A DNA stretch of 64,000 nucleotides from Pseudomonas nunensis (GCF_024296925.1 NZ_CP101125.1:7245001-7309000); one strand, 5' to 3'. Positions 40,477 to 51,615 are shown, numbered from the stretch's first letter. Notes: generated from the sequence alone by a model not told the origin. Numbers and translations: made by a program.

Positions 40477-40491
40477 TGACAAAAAGTGTCA
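40477..40491. promoter_or_regulatory. Inverted repeat upstream of pilA (candidate PilR site)
   Basis: TGACA-N5-TGTCA, a perfect inverted repeat about 75 bases upstream of the -24 element of pilA, a usual distance for a sigma-54 activator. Assignment to PilR is inferred. Confidence 0.45.
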
Positions 40492-40564
40492 GATAGTGCG
40501 GTTACAGGGGGTAGGAAAAGGCGCTTTCGATACTTCGCGCCCCACAGCCAGGGCAGCGAAGGCC

Positions 40565-40580
40565 TGGCACGGAGTATGCT
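40565..40580 (+). promoter_or_regulatory. Sigma-54 promoter of pilA
   Basis: TGGCACGGAGTATGCT has GG and GC separated by exactly 10 bases (40566-40567 and 40578-40579), the -24/-12 pattern. Transcription would start near 40591, 38 bases before pilA. Known pilA genes of Pseudomonas are sigma-54 and PilR dependent. Confidence 0.8.
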
Positions 40581-40628
40581 GAGGCTTAATCAGATCATGA
40601 GATTTCGACTCATGCATGGAGCTTGTCT

Positions 40629-41051
40629 ATGAATACTCAGAAAGGTTTTACGCTGATCGAGCTGTTGATCGTGGTGGCGATCATCGGGATTCTGGCGACG
40701 TTTGCGTTGCCGCAATACTCCAAGTATCAGGCGCGGGCGAAAGTGACGGCTGGTATTGCTGAAGTGTCGGCTCTCAAAGTGCCGTATGAAGATGTGATTA
40801 ATGCGGGTTCGGCTGATCCGACGTTGACCAACGTCAACGCCGGTGTGGCTGCGACTCAGAACTGTACTCTTTCGATGACAGGGACTGTAGCCGCCGGTAC
40901 GGGCACACTTGTTTGTACACTGATCAATGCCCCGGCGCCTGTATTGGGCAAGACCATCACGCTTTCGCGCAGTGCGACTGCCGGCTGGACTTGCGCAACT
41001 ACTGTAGCCCCGACTTATGCGCCAACCGGTTGCGCCGCCAGCGGGACTTGA
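40629..41051 (+). CDS. pilA: Type IV major pilin PilA
   Basis: A 140-residue major pilin. The start MNTQKGFTLIELLIVVAIIG has the cleavage site KG/FTLIE and Glu5. Four cysteines follow: NCTLS and LVCTL, plus a C-terminal pair in WTCATT and GCAAS, the latter forming the likely D-region disulfide. A TTG codon two codons upstream also lies in frame, but the ATG at 40629 follows GGAG at 40618-40621 and fits prepilin leaders. It is processed by PilD, and a terminator follows. Confidence 0.93.
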   Translation: MNTQKGFTLIELLIVVAIIGILATFALPQYSKYQARAKVTAGIAEVSALKVPYEDVINAGSADPTLTNVNAGVAATQNCTLSMTGTVAAGTGTLVCTLINAPAPVLGKTITLSRSATAGWTCATTVAPTYAPTGCAASGT

Positions 41052-41068
41052 TTTTTACCTGAGTCCGA

Positions 41069-41101
41069 ATGCCCTGTCTGTCAAAGACGGGGCATTTTTT
41101 T
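41069..41101 (+). terminator. Terminator of pilA
   Basis: AATGCCCTGTCT / AGACGGGGCATT hairpin followed by a T run. It ends the monocistronic pilA transcript. Confidence 0.8.
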
Positions 41102-41407
41102 GCCCGGTGAAAAACCTCAAGGGTGAAAAACCGCAGGTTGTTTAGAAAAAAAGGTGCCTACAAAGGTATGCACGATGAAATTCCTCAAAATTCATGGCCT
41201 TAGGCCAACGAGAAAACCGGCATCTTGCATGTACATAATTTGATGGTCATGCAATTTGCATGAATCCGGAATTTTAACTAATTCATAACTCGTTGTTTTA
41301 TAAAGCATTAATGTCAGTCTCAAAGTTGGCACAGCGTTCGCAATATACCCAGTAACCCTGCTGAGAAGACACGCAGCAGACTTTATAGAAAAACAGGAGT
41401 TACTCGT
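41102..41407. other. AT-rich intergenic region with palindromes
   Basis: About 306 bases with lower GC than their surroundings. It holds a perfect palindrome (41248-41262), a related TTGCATG copy at 41225-41231 and a GAATT-N6-AATTC inverted repeat near 41269. The ribosome binding site CAGGAG of the BON gene is at 41394-41399. No RNA gene is recognised. Confidence 0.5.
41248..41262. promoter_or_regulatory. Perfect 15-base palindrome, candidate operator
   Basis: CATGCAA-T-TTGCATG. Half of it (TTGCATG) recurs at 41225-41231. It lies about 146 bases upstream of the BON-domain gene. The regulator is unknown. Confidence 0.45.
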
Positions 41408-41758
41408 ATGAAGAAGTTCGCTATCGCTACTGCTGCCGCGCTGACCCTGACCATGGCCGGTGCTGCTTTTGCACAAACCACCACAACTACCCAAGCCCCG
41501 ATGACTTTGGCGGCTGGTGAGATGACCAAGGCTAAAGAAACCACTTCCGATACCTGGATCACTACCAAAGTGAAAAGCGATCTGGTTACCGAAAAAGGCA
41601 TTCCAGGCACTGACATCAAAGTAGAAACCAACAAAGGTGTTGTATCCCTGTCGTCGACTGTAGCAATCACCGACGCTCAGAAAGCCACCGCTGTTGCGAT
41701 CACCAAGAAAATCAAAGGCGTCAAAGCAGTTTCTGCTGACGGCCTGAAAGCCGAGTAA
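41408..41758 (+). CDS. Periplasmic BON domain protein
   Basis: A 116-residue exported protein. The signal peptide MKKFAIATAAALTLTMAGAA ends with FA before QTTTTTQ. A single BON domain follows (about 50-114; TSDTWITTKVKSDLVTEKGI, then VETNKGVVSLSSTV), as in OsmY and related stress or membrane-associated proteins. A strong ribosome binding site and highly biased codon use suggest good expression. It is monocistronic, with terminator hairpins downstream. Confidence 0.85.
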   Translation: MKKFAIATAAALTLTMAGAAFAQTTTTTQAPMTLAAGEMTKAKETTSDTWITTKVKSDLVTEKGIPGTDIKVETNKGVVSLSSTVAITDAQKATAVAITKKIKGVKAVSADGLKAE

Positions 41759-41864
41759 GGCAAGACTTCTCCGCTTGAACCGGGAGAAGGCGTGGCAGAC
41801 GGGCTAAGCAATACGTCTGCCGCCTCTGGAGAGTTCATGCGAAGGCCACAAGGACGTGGCCATT

Positions 41865-41899
41865 ACAGGCCTCCGACATTCGTGTCGGGGGCCTGTTCT
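41865..41899 (+). terminator. Terminator downstream of BON gene
   Basis: ACAGGCCTCCGACA / TGTCGGGGGCCTGT hairpin followed by TCTATTGT. A smaller GGCCAC/GTGGCC hairpin lies just before it (41844-41861). Confidence 0.65.
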
Positions 41900-41949
41900 A
41901 TTGTGGGCGCCGCAAAACCAAATGTAGATTTTGGATACACAAAAACGCC

Positions 41950-42039
41950 TGTGGGAGCGGGCTTGCTCGCGAAGGCGGTGTGTCAGTCAACTTCAATGCT
42001 GAATGACACACCGCCTTCGCGAGCAAGCCCGCTCCCACA
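41950..42039. repeat. REPIN
   Basis: A 90-base near-perfect inverted pair with arms TGTGGGAGCGGGCTTGCTCG and complement, and inner GCGGTGTGTCA / TGACACACCGC. With the terminator above, it accounts for most of the 314-base space between the BON gene and the DUF2845 gene. Confidence 0.92.
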
Positions 42040-42072
42040 GGGGTAGGTGTTTAAGTTGTCAGTTGTGGTGAG

Positions 42073-42372
42073 TCAGTTCCCACGCTTGCTGGTGATCTGC
42101 ACCAGTCGGTTACCTTCAAACCGCAGGTACTGATACATCCCGCTATTAGGACCGTAAGTCCATTCCTCGACCGGGAACTCTTCGCGCCGGTTGGCACTGC
42201 GCTTATAGCCCAACGCATCCCGGGACACGGGTTGTCCACATTTCTGCAGCACTTCGCTGGACCGGTCGCCCACGCTGATCAACTGACTGCCGCAGCGCAG
42301 GGTATCGGCTGCGCTGGCCTGACTGGCGGCCATCGCCAGGGTCAGGCCGATCAGCAATTGTCTGATCATCAC
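42073..42372 (-). CDS. DUF2845 domain-containing periplasmic protein
   Basis: A 99-residue exported protein with signal peptide MMIRQLLIGLTLAMAASQAS-A. Two cysteines (LRCGSQL, QKCGQPV) and the segment GDRSSEVLQKCGQP are typical of DUF2845. RREEFPVEEWTYGPNSGMYQY and a basic C-terminus follow. Function is unknown. Its start overlaps the stop of the DUF748 gene by 4 bases (ATGA), so the two are translationally coupled. Confidence 0.82.
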   Translation of the reverse strand: MMIRQLLIGLTLAMAASQASAADTLRCGSQLISVGDRSSEVLQKCGQPVSRDALGYKRSANRREEFPVEEWTYGPNSGMYQYLRFEGNRLVQITSKRGN

Positions 42373-45323
42373 TCGGCGTCCAGGTGCAGGGGTGTAATCA
42401 CCCGACCATCACTTTGCGCTTCGCCCAGGCTGGCGTCGACAAAGTACACGCGGTCATCGGCCATCTGCGTTTTGTCCACCAGGAAGTCCTTGATGCTGCT
42501 GGCCCGTTCCTGACCCAGTTGGCGCAACAGCACGTCGCTGGAACTCCAGAACTTGATCACGTCCGCGCGCATTTTGGCGGTGCGTTCTTCCTTGCCCAAG
42601 TCCTTCCATTCGGCGGGCGGCTGAGTCTTGAGACGGGTGCGGTAGATGCCTTCCAGCAGCGCACCTTTCTCGCCCTCCGGCACTTGCAGCAGAGACGCCT
42701 GAGCCGGAACCTTGTCGCCACGGCGCTGGAGCATTTTGTAGTAGTTGTACTGGTATTCACGCTCCAGACGTTGCTCGGCAATCAACGGCCCGTCGCTGTT
42801 TTGCGCGGCGGTGCCTTCGATTTCCAGGCGCAGGGCCGGACGTTCCTTGAGCGCGCTGGAGAGTTTGACCAGCGACGCCTCGGCTTCCTTGCTCAGGTCA
42901 CTCGAACCCGGTGCAAACGACACGGTGCCGAGATCTTCCGAACCACCGCCGCTGATCAACCCGCCGATCATTTTGAACGGTGCTGCAGCCGCTTTGACGA
43001 TCAGGTTGCGCAAGGTCTGCCAGACAATCGGCATGATGCTGAACTGCGGGTTGTTCAGGTCGCCGGTCACCGGCAATTCGATGGAAATCTTGCCGTCGAC
43101 GTCCTTGAGCAGGGCGATCGCCAGTTTCAGCGGCAGGCTGGTGGCGTCCGGGCTATCGACTTTCTCGCCCAGTTGCAGTTGCTCGACCACAACCTTGTTT
43201 TCAGCCTTGAGCTGGCCCTTGGTGATCAGGTAATGCAGGTCGAGATTGAGCCGGCCCTTGCGGATGCGGTAGCCGGCGAACTTGCCGGAGTAAGGCGTCA
43301 GCGTCGTCAGTTCGACCCGTTTGAAACTGGTGGCGATGTCGAGGCTGGCCATCGGGTCGAACGGGTTGACCGCGCCCTTGATGGTGACCGGCGCATAACG
43401 GTCGACCTTGCCCTTGATGTCGACCGTCGCGGGTTTCGCCTGGCGGCTGTCGATGGTGCCGATCGCACCGTTGAGCTGTTGCACCGCCGTCGCGAAGTTT
43501 GGCGTGAGGCTGAAGTCGGCGAAGTTCGCCGAACCGTCATTGATCGCAACGCCGCCGACATGGATGGCCAGTGGTTTGTCCTTGCTGGCCGCCGGTTTCG
43601 CTGCAGCAGTCTTGGCGCCGGAATCGGGCGGTTGCGGGACCAGCAAGTCATCGACGTTGGTGGTGCGGTCATCGTTGATCATGAAGCGCACGTAGGGCTG
43701 GAACAGGTTGACCTTGTCGATCGACAGGCTGTCGCCGTGCTGATAGTTCAGGCCTTCGAGCGTCAGTTGCTGCCACTTGAGGAAGTCGCGGGTTTTCAGG
43801 GTGTCGAGGGTGTGCAACTGATCGACCTGGGCGCGGCCGGTTACGCTGAAGGCCAGCGGGTCGGTGCTTTTCAGGTCAACCGCCAGGTCACTGCCGAGCA
43901 TGCCGCTGCGCAGTTCCAGGCGAATGAACGGGGTGATATAGGACTGGGCGACCCGCAGGTCGATGTCCTTGGTCTGCACTTTCAGCTTGGCACTGACCGG
44001 CGCCAGATTGACCTCGCCGTCCGCAGTGATTTTGCCTTGCTTGCCGATACCCGTGTCGAGCTTGAGGGCGAAAGGCGAGCCATTGAGGCTGTCGAAATTC
44101 TGCAGGTCTACATTCAATGGGCCCACTTCCAACGCCACAGCCGGCTGCGCCTTGCGGTCGGCCAGATGAACCTGGTAATTGCGCAGTTGCACGTCTTTGA
44201 GCAGCACCTGCCAGGGTTTGCTTGGCGGAGTAGGTTCAGGTTTTGGTGAGTCGGCTGCTGCCGGAGTCGTCGCCGGTTCGGCTTTGGCTTTGACGGCTGC
44301 TTTGGACGGTTGGCTGGCGAAAAGTTTCTGCCAATCGAGTTGCCCGTCTGCTTCAAGGGCGGCCCAGGTTTCGAGTTTGTTGCTGCGGATCTTGCCGACG
44401 ACGACTTGCTGCTTGGCCAGGTCGATCGTGGTATCGCTGACGTCCAGGCGTTCGAGTTTCACCAGCGGACGGCCGTCCGGTGCATTGATAGCGAAGGGCG
44501 CGACACTGACCGCGACGTTGCTCAGCAGCAGTTCGGTTTCCTTGGCCAGGTTGAGCTTGTAGTCGGTGCTCAAGTTCAGCACGCCGTTTTCCAGGGCCAG
44601 AGGCAACGCATCACGCACGTACGGCCACCAGACTTTCATCTGGCCGTCGGTGACTTTCAACTTACCTTCGGAGGCAATCGGTACCAGGCTGAAATTGCCG
44701 GTCCAGTCGATCTGCCCGCCTGCGGGGCCGGCCGCGACCAGGGTCATGTCGGCGTTGTCATCGGGCAGCGTGCTGAGGTTCTTCAGCTCGAAATCGAGTT
44801 TGTCGTAAAGGAATTCGATCGGCTCGCTGGGGCGCGAATCCTGGAAGTGCACATAACCGCCGGCCAGTCTGATTCGCTCCACGCGCAGCGGGAACGGCTT
44901 GGCGTTCGGGTCGGCCGGGGTCGGTTCGCTGGCGGGGATTTTGAACAGGCCGAGCAGGTTGAGTTTGCCGTCCTTGCCGAAAAGGATTTCAGTCTTGGGC
45001 TTGTCCAGTTCGATATCGGACAGGTGCAGCGCCTTGGTCCAGAGGCTGTCGATCTGCAGGTTGGCGTAAAGCCGTTCGAAGCCGACCTGTTCCTTGCCCG
45101 GCTCACCGATGATCAGGCCCCACAGGGTGACTTCAAGGCTGAAGGGGTTGAGTTCGATGCGCTGGATGTGCGCGGGCGTCGTGGCGTAATTGGCCAACTG
45201 CTGGTTGGCGATCCGCAAGGCGATGCCCGGCAAAATCAGAAACCCCAGCAGGCTGTAGAGAGCCAGAGCAGTCAGCAAGGCGCCGATAGCGCGAATCAAT
45301 CCTTTGGGCATGTGCGGCTTCAT
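42369..45323 (-). CDS. DUF748 (AsmA-like) envelope protein
   Basis: A 984-residue protein with one N-terminal transmembrane helix (IGALLTALALYSLLGFLILPGI, about 12-33) and a long periplasmic part rich in repeats of beta-structure matching DUF748, a family related to AsmA/TamB-like lipid-transfer proteins. A Pro/Ala/Lys-rich linker lies near residue 330-360. The last 200 residues (SFAPGSSDLSKEAEASLVKL) look OmpA-like. The role of the family in Pseudomonas is not well established. A second possible start is four codons downstream (MPKGLIR). It is followed by and overlaps the DUF2845 gene. Confidence 0.85.
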   Translation of the reverse strand: MKPHMPKGLIRAIGALLTALALYSLLGFLILPGIALRIANQQLANYATTPAHIQRIELNPFSLEVTLWGLIIGEPGKEQVGFERLYANLQIDSLWTKALHLSDIELDKPKTEILFGKDGKLNLLGLFKIPASEPTPADPNAKPFPLRVERIRLAGGYVHFQDSRPSEPIEFLYDKLDFELKNLSTLPDDNADMTLVAAGPAGGQIDWTGNFSLVPIASEGKLKVTDGQMKVWWPYVRDALPLALENGVLNLSTDYKLNLAKETELLLSNVAVSVAPFAINAPDGRPLVKLERLDVSDTTIDLAKQQVVVGKIRSNKLETWAALEADGQLDWQKLFASQPSKAAVKAKAEPATTPAAADSPKPEPTPPSKPWQVLLKDVQLRNYQVHLADRKAQPAVALEVGPLNVDLQNFDSLNGSPFALKLDTGIGKQGKITADGEVNLAPVSAKLKVQTKDIDLRVAQSYITPFIRLELRSGMLGSDLAVDLKSTDPLAFSVTGRAQVDQLHTLDTLKTRDFLKWQQLTLEGLNYQHGDSLSIDKVNLFQPYVRFMINDDRTTNVDDLLVPQPPDSGAKTAAAKPAASKDKPLAIHVGGVAINDGSANFADFSLTPNFATAVQQLNGAIGTIDSRQAKPATVDIKGKVDRYAPVTIKGAVNPFDPMASLDIATSFKRVELTTLTPYSGKFAGYRIRKGRLNLDLHYLITKGQLKAENKVVVEQLQLGEKVDSPDATSLPLKLAIALLKDVDGKISIELPVTGDLNNPQFSIMPIVWQTLRNLIVKAAAAPFKMIGGLISGGGSEDLGTVSFAPGSSDLSKEAEASLVKLSSALKERPALRLEIEGTAAQNSDGPLIAEQRLEREYQYNYYKMLQRRGDKVPAQASLLQVPEGEKGALLEGIYRTRLKTQPPAEWKDLGKEERTAKMRADVIKFWSSSDVLLRQLGQERASSIKDFLVDKTQMADDRVYFVDASLGEAQSDGRVITPLHLDAE

Positions 45324-45427
45324 TTGTCTGATCGGAGTGCCTTGGAGTATGGCACGCGTTTTCGGTTCCGAAGTACTCGCCCTGTTCAGGATTGTTCAGA
45401 AAAAAGTGAATGAAACGTCCTCGCGAG

Positions 45428-46444
45428 TCAAAGCTGCAGGATCAGGGTTTTCAATGGTGGCTGCTGATCCATCGACGGGAAATCCGCGCCCGGGGTCATC
45501 ACCGACCACTCGCGCACTGGCCGTCCGGCCTTCTCCGCACAGCGCAAAACCTGCTCGCGCCAGTCGTCCATGCTGACCTTCGCCAGGTTGTTGCAGCAGA
45601 TCAGCACGCCATTCTCGGCGGTGGTCAGCAACGCGGGTTTGAGCAGGCTTTGATAGTCGCGCAGCAGGTCGACCGTGCCGAATGCGCTCTTGGCCCAGGC
45701 CGGCGGATCGAGCAGCACCAGATCGTACTGACGCTGTTCCAGGCGTTGGTAGCTCGGCAGTTTCTGCCCGCGACGTTGACTGATCGGCAGGCCGGCCAGT
45801 TGGCGGATCGCCGGGAAGTAATCGGACTGAATGAATTGCATGGCCGGCAACTGCGGGTTGAGCAGGCCGTTTTCGCGGCCAACGGCCAGGTTGCCTTCGG
45901 CGAAGTCGAGGTTGCAGACTTCGCGCGCACCACCGGCCGCCGCACTCAGGCCGACGCCGCAGGTGTAGGCGAACAGGTTCAACACACTTTTACCTTTGCT
46001 GTGATCCTTGACCCAGCCACGGGTGTTGCGCAGGTCGAGGAACAGCAGCGGGTCTTGCCCGGCGTGACGGCCGCGAACCCGGTAATTGAGGCCCCATTCG
46101 TGGCCGATCAGGTCTTGCAGCGCGGCTTCGTCGGCTTGGTAGACGGTGTCTTCGCGGTCGATACGCGAATTGCCCCGGGAGCGGTCGTTGTAGACCAGCA
46201 GGGTGTCGAGGCCCAGGTGTTGATTGATGATGTCGTGCAGTTGCAGCAGCGCGTCGCGCTCCAGCGACTGGTGAAAGCTTTGCACCAGCAGTTGCGGGCC
46301 GTAACGGTCGATGGTCAGGCCGCCGGCGCCTTCCTGGCTGCCATGGAACAGGCGATAGCAATCGGTGCCCTGCTGATGCAGTTCGGCAAGCAGGTCCTGG
46401 CGATGATCGAGGGCGGCGCGCAGCGCCTGATTCAAGGAAGACAT
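45428..46444 (-). CDS. Class I SAM-dependent methyltransferase, RlmI-like
   Basis: A 338-residue methyltransferase of the PF10672-type family related to 23S rRNA cytosine methyltransferases. SAM-binding motif VLNLFAYTCGVGLSAAAGG is at about residue 180, an acidic loop NLDFAEGNL follows, and the catalytic DPPAWAKS is at about 265. It lacks the N-terminal PUA domain of full-length RlmI, so the exact target is uncertain. The open frame continues 63 codons upstream through a REP element, so MSSLNQALRAAL at 46444 is the real start. Confidence 0.85.
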   Translation of the reverse strand: MSSLNQALRAALDHRQDLLAELHQQGTDCYRLFHGSQEGAGGLTIDRYGPQLLVQSFHQSLERDALLQLHDIINQHLGLDTLLVYNDRSRGNSRIDREDTVYQADEAALQDLIGHEWGLNYRVRGRHAGQDPLLFLDLRNTRGWVKDHSKGKSVLNLFAYTCGVGLSAAAGGAREVCNLDFAEGNLAVGRENGLLNPQLPAMQFIQSDYFPAIRQLAGLPISQRRGQKLPSYQRLEQRQYDLVLLDPPAWAKSAFGTVDLLRDYQSLLKPALLTTAENGVLICCNNLAKVSMDDWREQVLRCAEKAGRPVREWSVMTPGADFPSMDQQPPLKTLILQL

Positions 46445-46514
46445 GCTGGGCGCCTTGCAGGAGGAGGGAATTTGGCGCGGGAGTTTAACAGCTTGGCATG
46501 GGACCGCGGTGTTC

Positions 46515-46646
46515 TGTGGCGAGGGGGCTTGCCTGTGGCGAGGGAGCTTGCTCCCGCTGGGCTGCGAAGCGGCCCCGAAATCTCGGCCCTTGTCGGGGAT
46601 TTTTGCGAGCGCTTCGCGCTCGAGCGGGAGCAAGCTCCCTCGCCAC
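46515..46646. repeat. REPIN of the GTGGCGAGGGAGCTTG subfamily, preceded by a partial arm
   Basis: A full inverted pair at 46534-46646 (TGTGGCGAGGGAGCTTGCTC and complement) with a secondary hairpin in the centre. It is preceded by a truncated arm of the same kind at 46515-46533. It lies upstream of the methyltransferase gene. Confidence 0.8.
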
Positions 46647-46673
46647 GGGGTTATCGGCGTAAGGTGTGGAGCG

Positions 46674-47546
46674 TCAGGTCAGCAACCCCATCCGCCGCTT
46701 GGCCCGTTGCACCGAGCCATTCCTCATCGCCCAGCGCAGCATCGGCGCACTGCGCTTGACGCTGGCGCGGATCAACTGACGTTGCAGCGGGTTCTGATTG
46801 ACCCCAAGCATGTCACTCGCCCAGTCCGGCAGCAGGTCGATACCGGCCTGCATCATCAAGCCGCCAAACGGTTTGGCCATGCGGCTGGGGGAGGGCGCGT
46901 TCAGCAGCAGGCGCAACACCTCGCGACTGCGGTCGTCGCACAGCAGCTGCGGGCGGATTCGCTCCAGATACTCGGCCATTTCCTTGCGGCTATGCGGCAC
47001 ATCGCGGGCGCCCAGGCGCTCGGCGATCACCGCGATTTCGGCGTAGTAGCGGTCTTGATCAGCCAATGACAAATGCGGATTGCGATAACGCAGGTGCGCC
47101 GCGAGGAAGTTGCTGACCTCGGCCACATGCACCCAGGTCAGCAAGTCAGGATCACTGGCGGCGTACGGCCGGCCATCCGGCGCGGTGCCGACCACTTGCA
47201 GGTGGATGGTGCGCACTTTTTCGATCAGCCAGTCGGCGTCCTTGCGCGAACCGAACGTCGTCCCGGAGATGAACTGGCTGGTACGGCGCAAACGGCCGAG
47301 CATGTCTTCGCGAAAATTCGAATGATCCCAGACCCCGGCCAACGCCAGTGGATGCAAGGCTTGCAGCATCAACGCACTGATGCCGCCGATCAGCATGCTG
47401 CTGAAATCACCATGCACTTGCCAACTCACCGACTCGGGCCCGAACAGGCCGGGGTCGCCCTTGGGGTTCTCCAGGTCGAGGTTGCCCAAGGACAGACCAG
47501 TCAGGCTCATAAGCTGGGTTTCGATGCGGGTGCGGATGAATTCCAT
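46674..47546 (-). CDS. Oxygenase MpaB family (DUF2236) protein
   Basis: A 290-residue protein of the MpaB/latex-clearing-protein-like family (DUF2236). Conserved features: SWQVHGDFSSMLIGG near residue 42, LQALHPLALAGVWDHS near 62 with a candidate heme-ligand His, RRTSQFISGTTFGS near 86 and LLTWVHVAEVSNFL near 135. Members bind heme b, and some are oxygenases. The substrate here is unknown. It lies 66 bases downstream of acs on the same strand. Confidence 0.82.
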   Translation of the reverse strand: MEFIRTRIETQLMSLTGLSLGNLDLENPKGDPGLFGPESVSWQVHGDFSSMLIGGISALMLQALHPLALAGVWDHSNFREDMLGRLRRTSQFISGTTFGSRKDADWLIEKVRTIHLQVVGTAPDGRPYAASDPDLLTWVHVAEVSNFLAAHLRYRNPHLSLADQDRYYAEIAVIAERLGARDVPHSRKEMAEYLERIRPQLLCDDRSREVLRLLLNAPSPSRMAKPFGGLMMQAGIDLLPDWASDMLGVNQNPLQRQLIRASVKRSAPMLRWAMRNGSVQRAKRRMGLLT

Positions 47547-47612
47547 GGCGACTCAGTGGCGAAAAAAAGACTGACCTGGAATGCCTCCTACAGGGCATTC
47601 CAGGTCCGAGTG

Positions 47613-49550
<1,938 letters not shown>

Positions 49551-49553
49551 GAC

Positions 49554-49570
49554 GGTTCCTTATTCTTGTT
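49554..49570 (-). promoter_or_regulatory. Candidate Hfq/Crc (CA) motif at the acs ribosome binding site
   Basis: On the minus strand AACAAGAA (49570-49563, an AANAANAA motif) is immediately followed by TAAGGAACC, the Shine-Dalgarno region, 13-20 bases before the ATG. This position would block translation when Hfq/Crc binds. Confidence 0.55.
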
Positions 49571-49632
49571 TTGGTAAACAAGTCATAAAGATGCGCCGAG
49601 TGCCCAGCGGGTTCAAGTCGTACACAAACCAA

Positions 49633-49737
49633 TGTGGGAGCGGGCTTGCTCGCGAATGCGGTGGATCAGTCAACTTATCTGTTGAATGACACTCCGCCTT
49701 CGCGAGCAAGTCGAATCGTCGCACCGCCGCTCCCACA
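49633..49737. repeat. REPIN with an interrupted right arm
   Basis: The left arm is standard (TGTGGGAGCGGGCTTGCTCG). The right arm carries about 15 additional bases (TCGAATCGTCGCACCG) between GAGCAAG and CCGCTCCCACA. It sits between pgi and acs. Confidence 0.85.
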
Positions 49738-49760
49738 GGGTGTTGCAGTGTGGCGTCAGA

Positions 49761-51425
49761 TCAACCGCGGTGACGGCCGCGGAAGTAGTTGATCAGGCCT
49801 TGGGTTGAAGCATCGTCAGCCGGGGTTTCTTCGCTGCCGACCAGGCGGTTGTAGACGCCTTTGCCCAGTTCTTTACCCAGCTCCACGCCCCACTGGTCGA
49901 AGGCGTTGATGCCCCAGACCACGCTTTGCACGAAGACTTTGTGTTCGTACAACGCCACGAGTGCGCCGAGGCGGCGCGGGCTGATGCGCTCGACCACGAT
50001 GGTGTTGCTCGGACGGTTGCCCGGGATCACCTTGTGCGGCGCGAGTTTGTGTACTTCTTCTTCGCTCAGGCCTTTGTCGCGCAGCTCGGTTTCAGCTTCG
50101 GGAAGGGTCTTGCCGAGCATCAATGCCTGGCTTTGCGACAAGCAGTTGGCGTACAGCCACTGGTGGTGGTCAGACACCGGGTTGAAGCTGACGATCGGCA
50201 CGATGAAGTCGGCCGGGATCAGCTGGGTGCCCTGGTGCAGCAACTGGTGGTAAGCGTGCTGACCGTTGCAGCCAACGCCACCCCAGATAACCGGGCCAGT
50301 GTCGGTGGACACAGGCGTGCCATCCTGACGCACGCTCTTGCCGTTGGATTCCATGTCCAGCTGTTGCAAGTGCTTGGTGATGTTACGCAGGTAGTGGTCG
50401 TACGGCAGGATCGCGTGGCTTTGCGCGCCCCAGAAGTTGCCGTACCAGACGCCAAGCAACGCCAGCAGCACCGGCATGTTCTGTTCGAACGGCGCGCTCT
50501 GGAAATGCTGGTCCATGGTGTAGGCACCGGACAGCAGTTCCTTGAAGTTCGACATGCCGATGGCCAGGGCAATCGGCAGACCGATGGCCGACCACAGCGA
50601 GTAACGGCCGCCAACCCAGTCCCACATCGGGAAGATGTTCTCTTCGCGGATACCGAAGGCCACTGCTGCGGCGTTGTTGCTCGAGACCGCGATGAAGTGA
50701 CGATACAGCTCGGCTTCCGAACCGCCCTGGGCCAGGTACCAGGCGCGTGCGGCCTGAGCGTTCTTCAGGGTTTCGAGGGTGTTGAAGGATTTCGACGAGA
50801 CGATGAACAGCGTGGTCTCGGCGCGCAGCTTCATGGTCAGTTCGTGGAACTCACTGCCATCGATGTTCGCCAGGTAATGGCAACGCACGCCTTTATGGGC
50901 GTAGGACAACAGCGCTTCGGACACCAGCTCGGGACCGAGGAACGAGCCACCGATGCCGATGTTCACCACGTCGGTGATCGGCTTCTCGGTGTAACCGCGC
51001 CACAGACCATCGTGGATACGGCCCACGAGGTCGGTGATCTGGTTCAGCACTTTGTGCACTTCGGGCATCACGTTGACGCCGTTCACCGACAACTTGTCGC
51101 CCACCGGGCGGCGCAGTGCGGTGTGCAGCGCTGGACGGCCTTCGGAAGAGTTGACGATTTCGCCTTCGAACAACGACTTGATCGCGCCTTTGAGGTCGAC
51201 TTCGTTGGCCAGGCCCACCAGCAGATTGCGGGTCTCGGCGTTGATCAGGTTTTTCGAGTAATCGAGAAATAGACCGCAGCTGCTGAGGGTGAATTGAGTA
51301 AAGCGCTGCGGGTCGGCATTGAACGCTTCGCGCATGCTGAAATCCTGCATGGCTTGGCGGTGGTCTTTCAACGCTTGCCAGGCGGGCAGAGCGGTAACGT
51401 CATGAGGAGTGCGGTAGTACGCCAT
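49761..51425 (-). CDS. pgi: Glucose-6-phosphate isomerase
   Basis: Interconverts glucose-6-phosphate and fructose-6-phosphate. The 554-residue product carries SIS-domain signatures: [19 protein letters not shown] (about 152), [15 protein letters not shown] (about 210) and [20 protein letters not shown] (about 375; catalytic Glu/His region), with the C-terminal [14 protein letters not shown] motif (about 505). In pseudomonads using the Entner-Doudoroff route it mainly works toward fructose-6-phosphate recycling and gluconeogenesis. It is monocistronic by appearance. Confidence 0.96.
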   Translation of the reverse strand: MAYYRTPHDVTALPAWQALKDHRQAMQDFSMREAFNADPQRFTQFTLSSCGLFLDYSKNLINAETRNLLVGLANEVDLKGAIKSLFEGEIVNSSEGRPALHTALRRPVGDKLSVNGVNVMPEVHKVLNQITDLVGRIHDGLWRGYTEKPITDVVNIGIGGSFLGPELVSEALLSYAHKGVRCHYLANIDGSEFHELTMKLRAETTLFIVSSKSFNTLETLKNAQAARAWYLAQGGSEAELYRHFIAVSSNNAAAVAFGIREENIFPMWDWVGGRYSLWSAIGLPIALAIGMSNFKELLSGAYTMDQHFQSAPFEQNMPVLLALLGVWYGNFWGAQSHAILPYDHYLRNITKHLQQLDMESNGKSVRQDGTPVSTDTGPVIWGGVGCNGQHAYHQLLHQGTQLIPADFIVPIVSFNPVSDHHQWLYANCLSQSQALMLGKTLPEAETELRDKGLSEEEVHKLAPHKVIPGNRPSNTIVVERISPRRLGALVALYEHKVFVQSVVWGINAFDQWGVELGKELGKGVYNRLVGSEETPADDASTQGLINYFRGRHRG

Positions 51426-51615
51426 CGCTGCGATTTTCCTTTTTACTTGAACTGCCTTTAAGACACTGAAGATCCCGGAACGTCCCGACCGCTGGGTGGG
51501 TCATTGCGGGCAATCTGCTTGGAGACGATTAAATAGCGCAGGGCGGTAACAGTAAACCTCGCGTGCGGATCTGTCTTCGCTTTGTATGACTCGTTTTCTG
51601 TACTTTTTTAACATT

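Noticed and set aside
42384..44249. 621-codon plus-strand frame opposite the DUF748 gene
   Set aside because: It is an antisense shadow of a GC-rich gene. The minus-strand frame is longer, has a membrane helix and family match, and overlaps its partner gene correctly.
45428..46633. Longer start for the RlmI-like methyltransferase
   Set aside because: The extra 63 codons pass through a REP element and are not family-like; the start at 46444 is better.
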